Below, in pieces: positions 1-6,715 of a DNA stretch of 8,348 nt. The notes beneath the pieces were generated by a model that made no database searches, had not been told where the DNA came from, and saw nothing but the letters and a program-made list of their open reading frames with translations. The stretch comes from an uncultured Eubacteriales bacterium. GTDB taxonomy: Bacteria; Bacillota; Clostridia; Oscillospirales; Acutalibacteraceae. Each line of letters starts with the position of its first letter. Within the stretch, counting starts at the first letter, position 1. The position numbers and the translations under genes are program-made. The stretch spans positions 1 to 8,348 of the forward strand of contig ONWP01000071.1 of NCBI GenBank assembly GCA_900321595.1, read 5' to 3'.

Positions 1-93
1 AACAACAATGTCCGTTATCCCCAGGTCTGGTACGATGAGCGCGGACTGGAAAATCCTTTTGCGGACGCGTTCCGCTGGACAGTAAACAGCTGA
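1..93 (+). CDS. C-terminal end of an unrecognised protein (partial)
   Basis: An open frame enters from the left edge and ends at the TGA at 91-93, giving the last 30 residues of a protein. The tail is rich in aromatic and acidic residues (RYPQVWYDERG, then NPFADAFRW) and has no membrane segment. I do not recognise the family from so short a piece. The stop lies only 15 bp before the next ATG at 109, and the strand is the same, so it is probably the upstream member of the same operon. The frame call is supported by the tight spacing to the next gene and by ordinary codon use; identity stays open. Confidence 0.55.
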   Translation, partial: NNNVRYPQVWYDERGLENPFADAFRWTVNS

Positions 94-108
94 GGCAGGT
101 AAATCAAC

Positions 109-1230
109 ATGAGAGTACAGCAGATAGCATTTACAACTGCGTCTGACGCCGATTATGAGCGCACTGTCAGCGTGATCTCCGAAGCGCTGGTGGGATTGAC
201 AAATACAGCGCCGGAGCTGCCGCTGACCTTCCGTTCGATTCCGGGCGGCATGCTCGCGATTCAGGAGGCGCTGCCGGAGAATGACATTCTGCTGATCATG
301 GCGGATGAAAAAATGTTCAACGACGCGAAGATCGCGATCTGCGAAGCGTTCAGTTTCGACATGATCCATTCAGAAGCCGTCATGCAGCATCTGCGCGGGC
401 TCGACGATGATGAGGATTACACCTATCACACGCTGATGCCCACCAACTCGACGCCGTTCCCGCTGAACGACGGGCTGTATTCCGGCTTTGCCATTCATTC
501 CAAGGACCAGACGATCCTGTTTATCCCGCTGGAGATGGAACGCAGCTTTCCGACGATGCGCAAGTACGTCATCCCGTATATCAAACGCGTTTACGGAGTA
601 CAGCTGAGCCGATTCGCCGATCAGGAGATTCGCTTTACCGCCGATATCCTGGCCGATCAGCTTGCGCGCGGCGACGTTCGGATCGCCGTCGCGACGACGG
701 AATTCAGCAAACACATCGCGAAGGCGGCCCGCATGATCGACGTCTGGGACGATCACGTCTCATACGCGCCCTATGACCGCAGCAAGATCGGCCGCGCGGT
801 GGACAGCGCTGCGGTCGCCGCCAGAAGTCAGTACGCCGCCGACTACGGCGTATCGGTGATCGAGCTGCCCTCGCAGGAGATCGGATTCACCGTTCAGATC
901 GCGGTCGCGTCCAAAGACAAGGCTATGATCCGCACGATCAGCTCGATCCCGGATGAAACGCACGAGGATTTCATGCACACCGTCACCGCGGAGCTTTTCC
1001 TCATGCTTGCGGACGTTTTGGCCGACCCCGCGACGCTCGACGGTCCGGACGGCAAAGGAAAACGCAAACGCGTCAGGAGCATTCCGATCAGCTTCGTGAT
1101 CGTCATGTTCCTCCTGCTGATCCTCTCATTTGCGTGCACGGTCGTACTCTATCTGTATTTCACCGATCCGGCGACGCTTTACGAACTGATCGGCGGTCTC
1201 GCGACCCGCTTCGGGATCGAATTCGGATAA
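109..1230 (+). CDS. Degenerate CinA-like protein with a C-terminal membrane anchor
   Basis: A 373-residue protein of unknown function. Its first 320 residues follow the order of CinA (an N-terminal molybdopterin-binding-like domain, then a C-terminal NMN-deamidase domain). Residues 57-95 (ENDILLIMADEKMFNDAK onward) align with the CinA stretch that normally carries GGLGPT.DD. Residues 111-163 (NSTPFPLNDGLYSGFAI, then IPLEMERSFPTM and VIPYI) match the CinA N..G.A.GF / LPG.P.EM..M / V.PYL pattern. Residues 180-304 resemble the deamidase domain, with VATTEFSKH at the place of the usual AESCTGG. The GGLGPT and SCTGG signatures are missing, so catalytic activity is doubtful. Residues 325-351 are a strong transmembrane helix preceded by KGKRKRVR, which predicts a cytoplasmic body on a tail anchor. 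The start has a weak AGGCAGG site; no better start is seen. galE follows 36 bp later. The family assignment is my pattern match, not a search result. Confidence 0.6.
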   Translation: MRVQQIAFTTASDADYERTVSVISEALVGLTNTAPELPLTFRSIPGGMLAIQEALPENDILLIMADEKMFNDAKIAICEAFSFDMIHSEAVMQHLRGLDDDEDYTYHTLMPTNSTPFPLNDGLYSGFAIHSKDQTILFIPLEMERSFPTMRKYVIPYIKRVYGVQLSRFADQEIRFTADILADQLARGDVRIAVATTEFSKHIAKAARMIDVWDDHVSYAPYDRSKIGRAVDSAAVAARSQYAADYGVSVIELPSQEIGFTVQIAVASKDKAMIRTISSIPDETHEDFMHTVTAELFLMLADVLADPATLDGPDGKGKRKRVRSIPISFVIVMFLLLILSFACTVVLYLYFTDPATLYELIGGLATRFGIEFG

Positions 1231-1266
1231 ACTCTCATTTCTTGATCGGAAAGGAACGGTATTCAT

Positions 1267-2277
1267 ATGGCAATTTTAGCAACAGGCGGAGCCGGCTTCA
1301 TCGGCTCTCACACTTGTCTGGAGCTGCTCAACGCCGGTTACGAGGTCGTTGTCATCGACAGCCTCGTCAACAGCAGCGAGGAATCTCTGCGGCGCGTCCA
1401 GGAGCTCACCGGAAAGACGCTACGCTTCTACAAGGGCGACACGCGCGACGCCGCGCTGCTTGACACGATTTTCACGGAAAACGAAATCGAGGCAGTCGTT
1501 CATTTCGCGGCGCTGAAATCGGTTCCCGAATCTGTTAAAATGCCGCTCGAATACTACGACAACAACCTGACCGGTACGATCGAGCTCCTGAAGGCCATGC
1601 GCCGCAACGGCTGCAAAAAGATCGTGTTTTCCTCAAGCGCGACCGTTTACGGCGCGGAAAACAAGTGTCCCTTCACGGAGGATATGCAGACGGGTACAAC
1701 GACAAACCCCTACGGAACGACGAAGCTGCAGATCGAACGGATCATGACCGATACCGCAGCCGCTGAGCCGGACTGGCACGTTGTTCTGCTTCGGTATTTC
1801 AATCCGATCGGCGCGCACGCAAGCGGCCGGATCGGTGAAGCGCCGGGTTACCCGAACAACCTGATGCCTTACATCACACAGGTCGCCGTCGGAAAGCGGG
1901 AAAAACTGACCGTCTTCGGCAATAACTACCCCACCCCGGACGGAACCGGCGTACGCGACTATATCCATGTCGTAGACCTTGCGAAGGGGCACGTGAAGGC
2001 GATCGCTTTTGTGCTCGACCACGCGGGGACTGAGATTTTCAACCTCGGCACCGGCAACGGAACAAGCGTGCTGGAACTGATCCACGCCTTTGAAGAGGTC
2101 ACCGGCGTGACGGTTCCCTACGAAATCGGTCCGGCACGGGCCGGCGACGTCGCCTATTCCTACGCGAACGCCGACAAAGCGAAACGCGTGCTTGGCTGGC
2201 AGGCGGAGCTGGACGTTCGTCAGATGTGCCGGGACGCCTGGAATTGGCAGAAAAACAATCCGAACGGATACGAATAA
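1267..2277 (+). CDS. galE: UDP-glucose 4-epimerase
   Basis: GalE interconverts UDP-glucose and UDP-galactose in the cytosol with bound NAD, feeding galactose salvage and the supply of sugars for cell-wall and capsule polymers. The 336-residue length is typical. The NAD-binding Rossmann motif GGAGFIGSH is at residues 7-15. The catalytic triad falls at Ser124 (in SSSATVYG), Tyr149 and Lys153 (PYGTTK), the same numbers as in the E. coli enzyme. RYFNPIGAH (176-184) and GTGVRDYIHVVDLA (227-239) are further family blocks. The residue aligned with E. coli Tyr299 is Ser298; in the human enzyme this gate position is a Cys that permits UDP-GlcNAc/GalNAc use, so broader specificity is plausible. A GGAAAGGAAC ribosome site precedes the ATG. 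The gene sits between the CinA-like gene and hom; there is no galactose operon around it, which fits a biosynthetic role. Confidence 0.96.
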   Translation: MAILATGGAGFIGSHTCLELLNAGYEVVVIDSLVNSSEESLRRVQELTGKTLRFYKGDTRDAALLDTIFTENEIEAVVHFAALKSVPESVKMPLEYYDNNLTGTIELLKAMRRNGCKKIVFSSSATVYGAENKCPFTEDMQTGTTTNPYGTTKLQIERIMTDTAAAEPDWHVVLLRYFNPIGAHASGRIGEAPGYPNNLMPYITQVAVGKREKLTVFGNNYPTPDGTGVRDYIHVVDLAKGHVKAIAFVLDHAGTEIFNLGTGNGTSVLELIHAFEEVTGVTVPYEIGPARAGDVAYSYANADKAKRVLGWQAELDVRQMCRDAWNWQKNNPNGYE

Positions 2278-2326
2278 CGTTCATTCGGGAGCATATCCTG
2301 ATTGTGTATTTTGAAGGAGAGATATT

Positions 2327-3559
2327 ATGTATATTGCGGTGATGGGTTACGGAACAGTCGGTTCCGGCGTCGTTGATCTGATCAATCAGAATCAGGAACG
2401 CATCGCGCGTAACAGTATGCAAATGTCGATGGATATTAAGTATATCCTGGATATTCGCGATTTCCCCGACAGTCCCTATCGCGACCTGATGATCAAGGAT
2501 TTCAACATCATCCTTTGCGATCCTGAAGTCAAGATCGTTGTTGAGACGATGGGCGGCATCACGTTTGCCTACGAGTTCGTAAAGAAACTGCTGCTCGCCG
2601 GCAAGAGCGTTGTGACCTCGAACAAGGAGCTGGTTGCGAAGCACGGCGTTGAGCTTCTGCAGATCGCGGATTCGCACAACGTCAATTTCCTGTTTGAGGC
2701 GAGCGTCGGCGGCGGCATCCCGATCATCCGTCCGATCACCCACTGCCTGACCGCGAACCGCATCTGCGAGGTCGCCGGCATCCTCAACGGAACGACGAAC
2801 TATATCCTCACACAGATGATCGACAACAATACGGACTTTGACACCGCGCTCAAACAGGCGCAGCAGCTCGGTTACGCGGAGGCGAATCCGTCGGCTGATG
2901 TGGACGGCTTTGACGCCTGCCGCAAGATCTGTATTCTTGCCGCGCTGTGTTTCGGACAGCACGTTTACCCGGAGCAGGTTCCCACGAACGGCATCCGCGA
3001 TCTGACGCTGACCGACGTGGAATGCGCGAAATCGCTCGGATGCGTGATCAAACTGATCGCGGACGCGAAGCTGCGGCCCGACGGCCGGATCGATATCAAC
3101 GTAGCGCCCGCGCTCATCAAGAATCATTCACAGCTTGCCAGCGTCAACGACGTATTCAACGCGATCCTGGTGCGCGGTGACGCGCTGGGCGACGTCCTCT
3201 TCTACGGACGCGGCGCGGGCAAGATGCCGACAGCCAGCGCAGTTGTCGCGGATGTGATCGACGCGGCCAGGCATCAGCTGCGCAAGCTGTATTTCGGCTG
3301 GGAGGAAGCGCAGCCCGGTTTTGTCGCGCCTGCGGACGAGCAGATCCTTTCGCTGTTCATTCGCGGCAAAGCTTGCAGCGACGCCGCGCGGGAAGCGATC
3401 CGGCAGAACGACGCGCTGACGATCCTGCCTGAGGATTCACTGCCCGCGGATCAGATCGCGTTTGTGACCTCCCCCATGGCGCGCAGTGAGATCGAGTCGA
3501 TTTTGGACGCGATTCCTGATTTCGAAAAACTGACGACACTCAAGATGACAGATTATTGA
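2327..3559 (+). CDS. hom: Homoserine dehydrogenase
   Basis: This enzyme reduces aspartate semialdehyde to homoserine with NAD(P)H, the branch point towards threonine and methionine. The nucleotide-binding loop GYGTVGSGV is at residues 7-15. TSNKELVA (98-105) holds the conserved Lys100. GILNGTTNYIL (151-161) and GYAEANPSADVDGFD (182-196) are family signatures. Glu185, Asp191, Asp196 and Lys200 match the substrate and catalytic residues of yeast homoserine dehydrogenase (E208, D214, D219, K223). YGRGAGKMPTASAV (293-306) closes the catalytic part. Residues about 338-410 look like a short, diverged ACT domain. The protein has 410 residues, slightly shorter than Bacillus-type enzymes of about 430. 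A near-ideal GAAGGAGAG site (2313-2321) sets the ATG. lysC begins 16 bp after the stop, so the two aspartate-pathway genes are almost certainly co-transcribed. Confidence 0.96.
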   Translation: MYIAVMGYGTVGSGVVDLINQNQERIARNSMQMSMDIKYILDIRDFPDSPYRDLMIKDFNIILCDPEVKIVVETMGGITFAYEFVKKLLLAGKSVVTSNKELVAKHGVELLQIADSHNVNFLFEASVGGGIPIIRPITHCLTANRICEVAGILNGTTNYILTQMIDNNTDFDTALKQAQQLGYAEANPSADVDGFDACRKICILAALCFGQHVYPEQVPTNGIRDLTLTDVECAKSLGCVIKLIADAKLRPDGRIDINVAPALIKNHSQLASVNDVFNAILVRGDALGDVLFYGRGAGKMPTASAVVADVIDAARHQLRKLYFGWEEAQPGFVAPADEQILSLFIRGKACSDAAREAIRQNDALTILPEDSLPADQIAFVTSPMARSEIESILDAIPDFEKLTTLKMTDY

Positions 3560-3575
3560 TCCAAAGGAGACAGAC

Positions 3576-4790
3576 ATGGCACTCATCGTACAAAAGTTCG
3601 GCGGCAGCAGCGTTGCCAATGCCGAACGCGTCAACAACGTAGCAAGCATTGTCACAGATACTTATAAAGACGGAAATGACGTCATTGTCGTTGTTTCCGC
3701 CCAGGGCGATACCACAGACGACCTGATCGCGAAGGCGCAGGAAATCAACCCCAGAGCGTCTAAACGCGAAATGGATATGCTCCTGACAGCCGGAGAACAG
3801 ATCTCCGTCGCGCTTCTGGCTATGGCGATCGAGCGGATCGGCTGCCCCGTGATCTCCATGCTTGGCTGGCAGGCCGGCTTTATGACGAATTCCGCGCACG
3901 CGGCAGCCCGGATCAAGACGATCAAGGCAGACCGTGTCCGCTCCGCGATCGACAAACACCAGATCGTGATCGTCGCCGGATTCCAGGGCATCAATAAATA
4001 TGACGATCTTACGACGCTCGGCCGCGGCGGATCCGACACGAGCGCTGTCGCGCTGGCGGCCGCGCTTCACGCCGACCGCTGTCAGATCTTTACGGACGTG
4101 GAGGGCGTATTCACCGCCGATCCCCGCAAGGTGCCCGGCGCAAGGAAGCTCGACGAGATCACCTACGATGAAATGTTGGAGCTTGCGACGCTCGGCGCGC
4201 AAGTCCTCAACAACAGAAGCGTAGAAATGGGAAAAAAATACAATGTGGAAATCGAGGTGCTGTCCAGCCTGAAACGGGTACCCGGCACCATCGTAAAGGA
4301 GACTGCAAATATGGAACAAATGCTTGTCAGAGGCGTCACGAAGGATACCAACGTCGCGCGCATCTCGATCATCGACCTTCCCGACGTGCCGGGCATTGCG
4401 TTTAAGATCTTTTCCCGCCTCGCCGCGAAGAACATTAACGTCGATATCATCCTGCAGTCCATCGGCCGCCAGGGATCGAAGGACATCACCTTCACCGTCA
4501 GCCGCGACAACGCGCAGGAGACCATGGATCAGGTCAGCAGGATCGCGGAGCTGCAGGGCAAAAAGATTCTCTGCGACACAGACGTCGCGAAGGTCAGCGT
4601 CGTGGGCGCCGGTATGGAGACCCATCCGGGCGCGGCTTCCCTGATGTTTGAAGCGCTGTACAACAGCGATATCAATATCCAGATGATCTCCACCAGCGAA
4701 ATCAAAATCAGCGTGCTGATCGATGAAAAGGACGCGGACAAGGCTGTTGCCGAGATCCACGAGAAGTTCATGTCCAGCAAGTCGCTGTAA
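3576..4790 (+). CDS. lysC: Aspartate kinase with two ACT domains
   Basis: Aspartokinase phosphorylates aspartate with ATP, the first step to lysine, threonine and methionine. The 404 residues fit the Bacillus/Corynebacterium alpha2-beta2 class. The amino-acid-kinase domain covers about 1-240, with KFGGSS (7-12), the LTAGEQIS segment (70-77), GRGGSDTSAVALAAAL (149-164) and TDVEGVFTADPR (173-184). Two ACT domains follow, about 262-335 (VPGIAFKIFSRLAAKNINVD) and 340-402 (VSVVGAGM, then SDINIQMISTSEIKISVLI); in this family they bind lysine and/or threonine for feedback inhibition. AAAGGAGA (3563-3570) precedes the ATG. Just before the ACT region the gene contains a second strong ribosome site and an in-frame ATG at 4311, which predicts a separate beta subunit. 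hom lies 16 bp upstream and a terminator lies directly downstream, so lysC is the last gene of the operon. No riboswitch or T-box leader is visible in front of hom or lysC. Confidence 0.97.
   Translation: MALIVQKFGGSSVANAERVNNVASIVTDTYKDGNDVIVVVSAQGDTTDDLIAKAQEINPRASKREMDMLLTAGEQISVALLAMAIERIGCPVISMLGWQAGFMTNSAHAAARIKTIKADRVRSAIDKHQIVIVAGFQGINKYDDLTTLGRGGSDTSAVALAAALHADRCQIFTDVEGVFTADPRKVPGARKLDEITYDEMLELATLGAQVLNNRSVEMGKKYNVEIEVLSSLKRVPGTIVKETANMEQMLVRGVTKDTNVARISIIDLPDVPGIAFKIFSRLAAKNINVDIILQSIGRQGSKDITFTVSRDNAQETMDQVSRIAELQGKKILCDTDVAKVSVVGAGMETHPGAASLMFEALYNSDINIQMISTSEIKISVLIDEKDADKAVAEIHEKFMSSKSL
4295..4313 (+). promoter_or_regulatory. Internal ribosome binding site and start codon for a LysC beta subunit
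   Basis: AAAGGAGA (4295-4302) is followed after 8 bases by ATG (4311-4313), in frame with lysC at codon 246. Translation from here would give a 159-residue protein made only of the two ACT domains. Bacillus subtilis aspartokinase II and Corynebacterium aspartokinase are known to make such a beta subunit from an in-frame internal start at the equivalent place. The site is as strong as that of lysC itself. That it is used in this organism is inference. Confidence 0.65.
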
Positions 4791-4801
4791 AACAAAACAA
4801 A

Positions 4802-4834
4802 GACTCTCCGGGCGATCGTCCGGAGAGCTTTTTT
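4802..4834 (+). terminator. Rho-independent terminator between convergent operons
   Basis: CTCTCCGG (4804-4811) pairs perfectly with CCGGAGAG (4820-4827) across an 8-base loop, followed by six T (4829-4834). It lies 12 bp after the lysC stop and ends the plus-strand operon. Read on the minus strand, the same stem is followed by a looser T-rich stretch (TCTTTGTTTTGTTTT), so it may also stop transcripts coming from the minus-strand gene that ends at 4849. Confidence 0.88.
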
Positions 4835-4848
4835 ATCGGTAGAATAGC

Positions 4849-5943
4849 TTAGAACCCTTCCATGCCCTCGATATTCATAGCAGACATAAAGTCCATAAGA
4901 CTCTGCTTCTCATAGCCCGCCAACGAAAAAGCGTTTGCCGGCAGATTGCCGGAGAAGCTGTTAAAGACGATACCGTAATCATCGCTGTCACCGGCGGCGG
5001 AATCGATGACGGTCAAACGCTTCAGCCCGCCGTTGACCAGCGTAAAACGAAGCGTTACGCCCGAATCCTGAGGGAAGTCGTACACCACAGCCTTCTGCCC
5101 ACTATATGTACTCTCGCTTCTGACACCATTGTCAAAGCGTGTTTCAGTCGGGTCAAATAAGTCCAGAGATCCGCCGAACATATCCGTAAACTCCGATGGA
5201 TCCACTCCGAGCATAGAGGCCATCGCCTCGTCGAATTCAGTAAACTTACGATCAGTATCATTGACCAGATACATCTTACCGTTTGTCAAAAGGAATGTTA
5301 AGGCCATACCCTCTAAATCCATGCCAGCCTTGATATTGTTGTGATCCTTGGTAAGCCTTATGCGCTGCCCACCACCATCATCACCAACGAGCGTACCCTC
5401 CATCGTAAAAACACCGTTGATGAATGCATTGATATCGCGCAGCTCCGCGGCGCTGTCAACGTTTGATCTGCCGCCGGAAGCCTTTGTCGTCGCGGCGGGA
5501 GCAGGAGCGGGCGTATTATTTGCCGTACCGCCGCCGTTTCCGCTGTTGGAGCCGCCTCCGCCTGCACGCGTCGTCGAAGCCGCGCCCCGATTCGCGCCGT
5601 TCGCTGCTGTCGTCGAAGCTGAGCCGGCAGCGCGCGTCGTCGCGGCCGCAGTCTGTCCCGCCGGCGCGGTCGTTCCGGCGATTGGCGCAGTTCCGGCCAC
5701 GCGCATGGTCGGGTTCTGGCGAACGGTGATCGGCGAGCCGTCTTCTGCTGTGGCGAGTTCACCCGAGACGCTTGAATAATACGGCATCTCCGTCGTGTCC
5801 TCACGCGGCTTCTTATGTTTCCGAAGGATCAGAAGGCCGACGACGATCAGGGCGACGATCAGCACGAAGATCGCGATCGTGACGATCAGATTCTTACTGG
5901 AACGGGAGGGATTGCCCTCGAGCGTTTTTTGCTTCTTTTCCAT
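4849..5943 (-). CDS. Membrane-anchored envelope protein, paralogue of the neighbouring lipoprotein
   Basis: A 364-residue protein of unknown function. A basic N-terminus is followed by one hydrophobic helix at about residues 19-40, then RKHKKPRE; there is no cysteine lipobox. Positive charge on both sides leaves the orientation unclear from charge alone. Export of the rest is inferred from the linker type and from the lipoprotein paralogue. Residues about 82-161 form a low-complexity Ala/Thr/Gly/Asn linker with degenerate TT[RK]A repeats. Residues about 165-356 are a folded domain related to the lipoprotein encoded at 6712-7524. Shared segments include NGKMYLVNDTDRKFTEFDEA with DGTTYLLMPSTKMYIEISDR, and LAGYEK with LKGYEK near the C-terminus. 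The start ATG follows AGAGAGG, 34 bp after the upstream dehydrogenase stop, so it is probably the last gene of that operon. It ends 15 bp beyond the shared terminator's T-run. Confidence 0.85.
   Translation of the reverse strand: MEKKQKTLEGNPSRSSKNLIVTIAIFVLIVALIVVGLLILRKHKKPREDTTEMPYYSSVSGELATAEDGSPITVRQNPTMRVAGTAPIAGTTAPAGQTAAATTRAAGSASTTAANGANRGAASTTRAGGGGSNSGNGGGTANNTPAPAPAATTKASGGRSNVDSAAELRDINAFINGVFTMEGTLVGDDGGGQRIRLTKDHNNIKAGMDLEGMALTFLLTNGKMYLVNDTDRKFTEFDEAMASMLGVDPSEFTDMFGGSLDLFDPTETRFDNGVRSESTYSGQKAVVYDFPQDSGVTLRFTLVNGGLKRLTVIDSAAGDSDDYGIVFNSFSGNLPANAFSLAGYEKQSLMDFMSAMNIEGMEGF
5470..5643 (-). repeat. Degenerate Ala/Thr repeat units in the linker
   Basis: Within the linker of the membrane-anchored protein, four short related units recur: ATTRAAG (5623-5643), ASTTAANG (5596-5619), ASTTRAGG (5557-5580) and AATTKASGG (5470-5496). 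In DNA they share GTCGTCG cores on the plus strand. They look like remnants of short tandem duplications in a wall-spanning spacer; copy number may vary between strains. Confidence 0.55.
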
Positions 5944-5977
5944 AATGAATGCCTCTCTTATCCGTTTTCCTGTACTG

Positions 5978-6715
5978 TCAAATAATCATGCCGCCATTGA
6001 CGCCAAGCACCTGCCCCGTGATATAGGACGCCGCGTCACTGAGCAGGAAAGCGACCGCTTCCGCGATCTCAGACGGCTGACCGATCCGCCCCATCGGAAT
6101 CTCATCGCAGAGCGCGTCGAGATCCTCACGCGAGAAACCGGCCATCATCGCGGTGTCCACGCAGCCGGGGGCTACGCAATTGACCCGAACGCCGCTGGGC
6201 GCGGTCTCCTTAGCGAGCGCCTTTGTGAAACCGATCACGCCGGCCTTCGCCGCGGAATAATCCACCTCACAGGATGCGCCGACCTGTCCCCACATCGAGG
6301 AGATGTTGACGATCGCGCCGCGTTTGGCACGGATCATATACGGCAGGATCGCCTTTGTCACACGCATCGCGCCGACGAGATCCGTATTGATCAGCTGCAT
6401 CGTCTGTTCGTCGCTGGAATCCGTAAACAGCGCCTGACGCGCGATCCCGGCGTTATTGACAAGCCGTGTCGGCGGCCCCATCCGCTCTGCGATCGACGTG
6501 ACGGTCCGCTCTACCGAAGACGGGTCTGTCACGTCCATCTGAAACCATTCCGCGTCGCATCCGTCCTTTCGGAGCGAATCACACAAGGTTTGCGCCTGTA
6601 ATACAGAATCGCGGCAGCAGACTGCTGCCGCGCATCCGTCCCGGCAAATCCGTTCAACGATCGCGCGGCCGATCCCGGTCGCGCCGCCGGTTATCACACA
6701 GATTTCCCGTCTCAA
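5978..6715 (-). CDS. Short-chain dehydrogenase, probably EF-P 5-aminopentanone reductase (YmfI-like)
   Basis: A 245-residue classical SDR with a complete active site: cofactor loop TGGATGIG (9-16), DV at 61-62, NNAG (87-90), Asn110, and the catalytic Ser140, Tyr153 and Lys157, spaced as in E. coli FabG. General annotation would be 3-oxoacyl-ACP reductase. However, the block NISSMWGQVGASCEVDYSAA (137-156) and ALFTDSSDE (95-103) resemble the clostridial enzymes annotated as elongation factor P 5-aminopentanone reductase. Those reduce the modified lysine of EF-P to 5-aminopentanol, as YmfI does in Bacillus. This resemblance is from memory. No fatty-acid synthesis gene is nearby, which also argues against a true FabG. 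Translation starts at TTG (6713-6715), overlapping the TGA of the upstream lipoprotein gene (shared TTGA); no internal ATG would keep the cofactor loop. The coupling makes this an operon member. Confidence 0.93.
   Translation of the reverse strand: MRREICVITGGATGIGRAIVERICRDGCAAAVCCRDSVLQAQTLCDSLRKDGCDAEWFQMDVTDPSSVERTVTSIAERMGPPTRLVNNAGIARQALFTDSSDEQTMQLINTDLVGAMRVTKAILPYMIRAKRGAIVNISSMWGQVGASCEVDYSAAKAGVIGFTKALAKETAPSGVRVNCVAPGCVDTAMMAGFSREDLDALCDEIPMGRIGQPSEIAEAVAFLLSDAASYITGQVLGVNGGMII

Noticed and set aside
2271..2287. A short inverted repeat (CGAAT/ATTCG) after galE as a possible terminator
   Set aside because: Only five base pairs, with no T-run; too weak to support termination.
2278..2326. 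A possible promoter or leader riboswitch in front of hom
   Set aside because: The 49-bp gap has a TATTTT-like box but no -35 match at proper spacing, and it is too short for a lysine riboswitch or T-box.
2099..3127. A 342-codon antisense open frame over the end of galE and most of hom
   Set aside because: It spans two well-supported genes and an intergenic gap, has no motif, and has the composition of a shadow frame.
3540..4760. A 406-codon open frame antisense to almost all of lysC
   Set aside because: The plus strand encodes an unmistakable aspartate kinase. The antisense frame has no recognisable domain and an Asp/Arg/His-rich composition typical of reverse-frame shadows.
5826..5888. A cluster of six GATC sites and three GACGATCAG copies
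   Set aside because: They arise from CTG-ATC-GTC codons of the transmembrane helix (Leu/Ile/Val) in the minus-strand gene; GATC is frequent all over this window for the same codon-bias reason.
5795..6601. A 268-codon plus-strand open frame over the dehydrogenase
   Set aside because: The minus strand carries a complete SDR with all catalytic residues; the plus frame is Arg/His-rich with no family signature.
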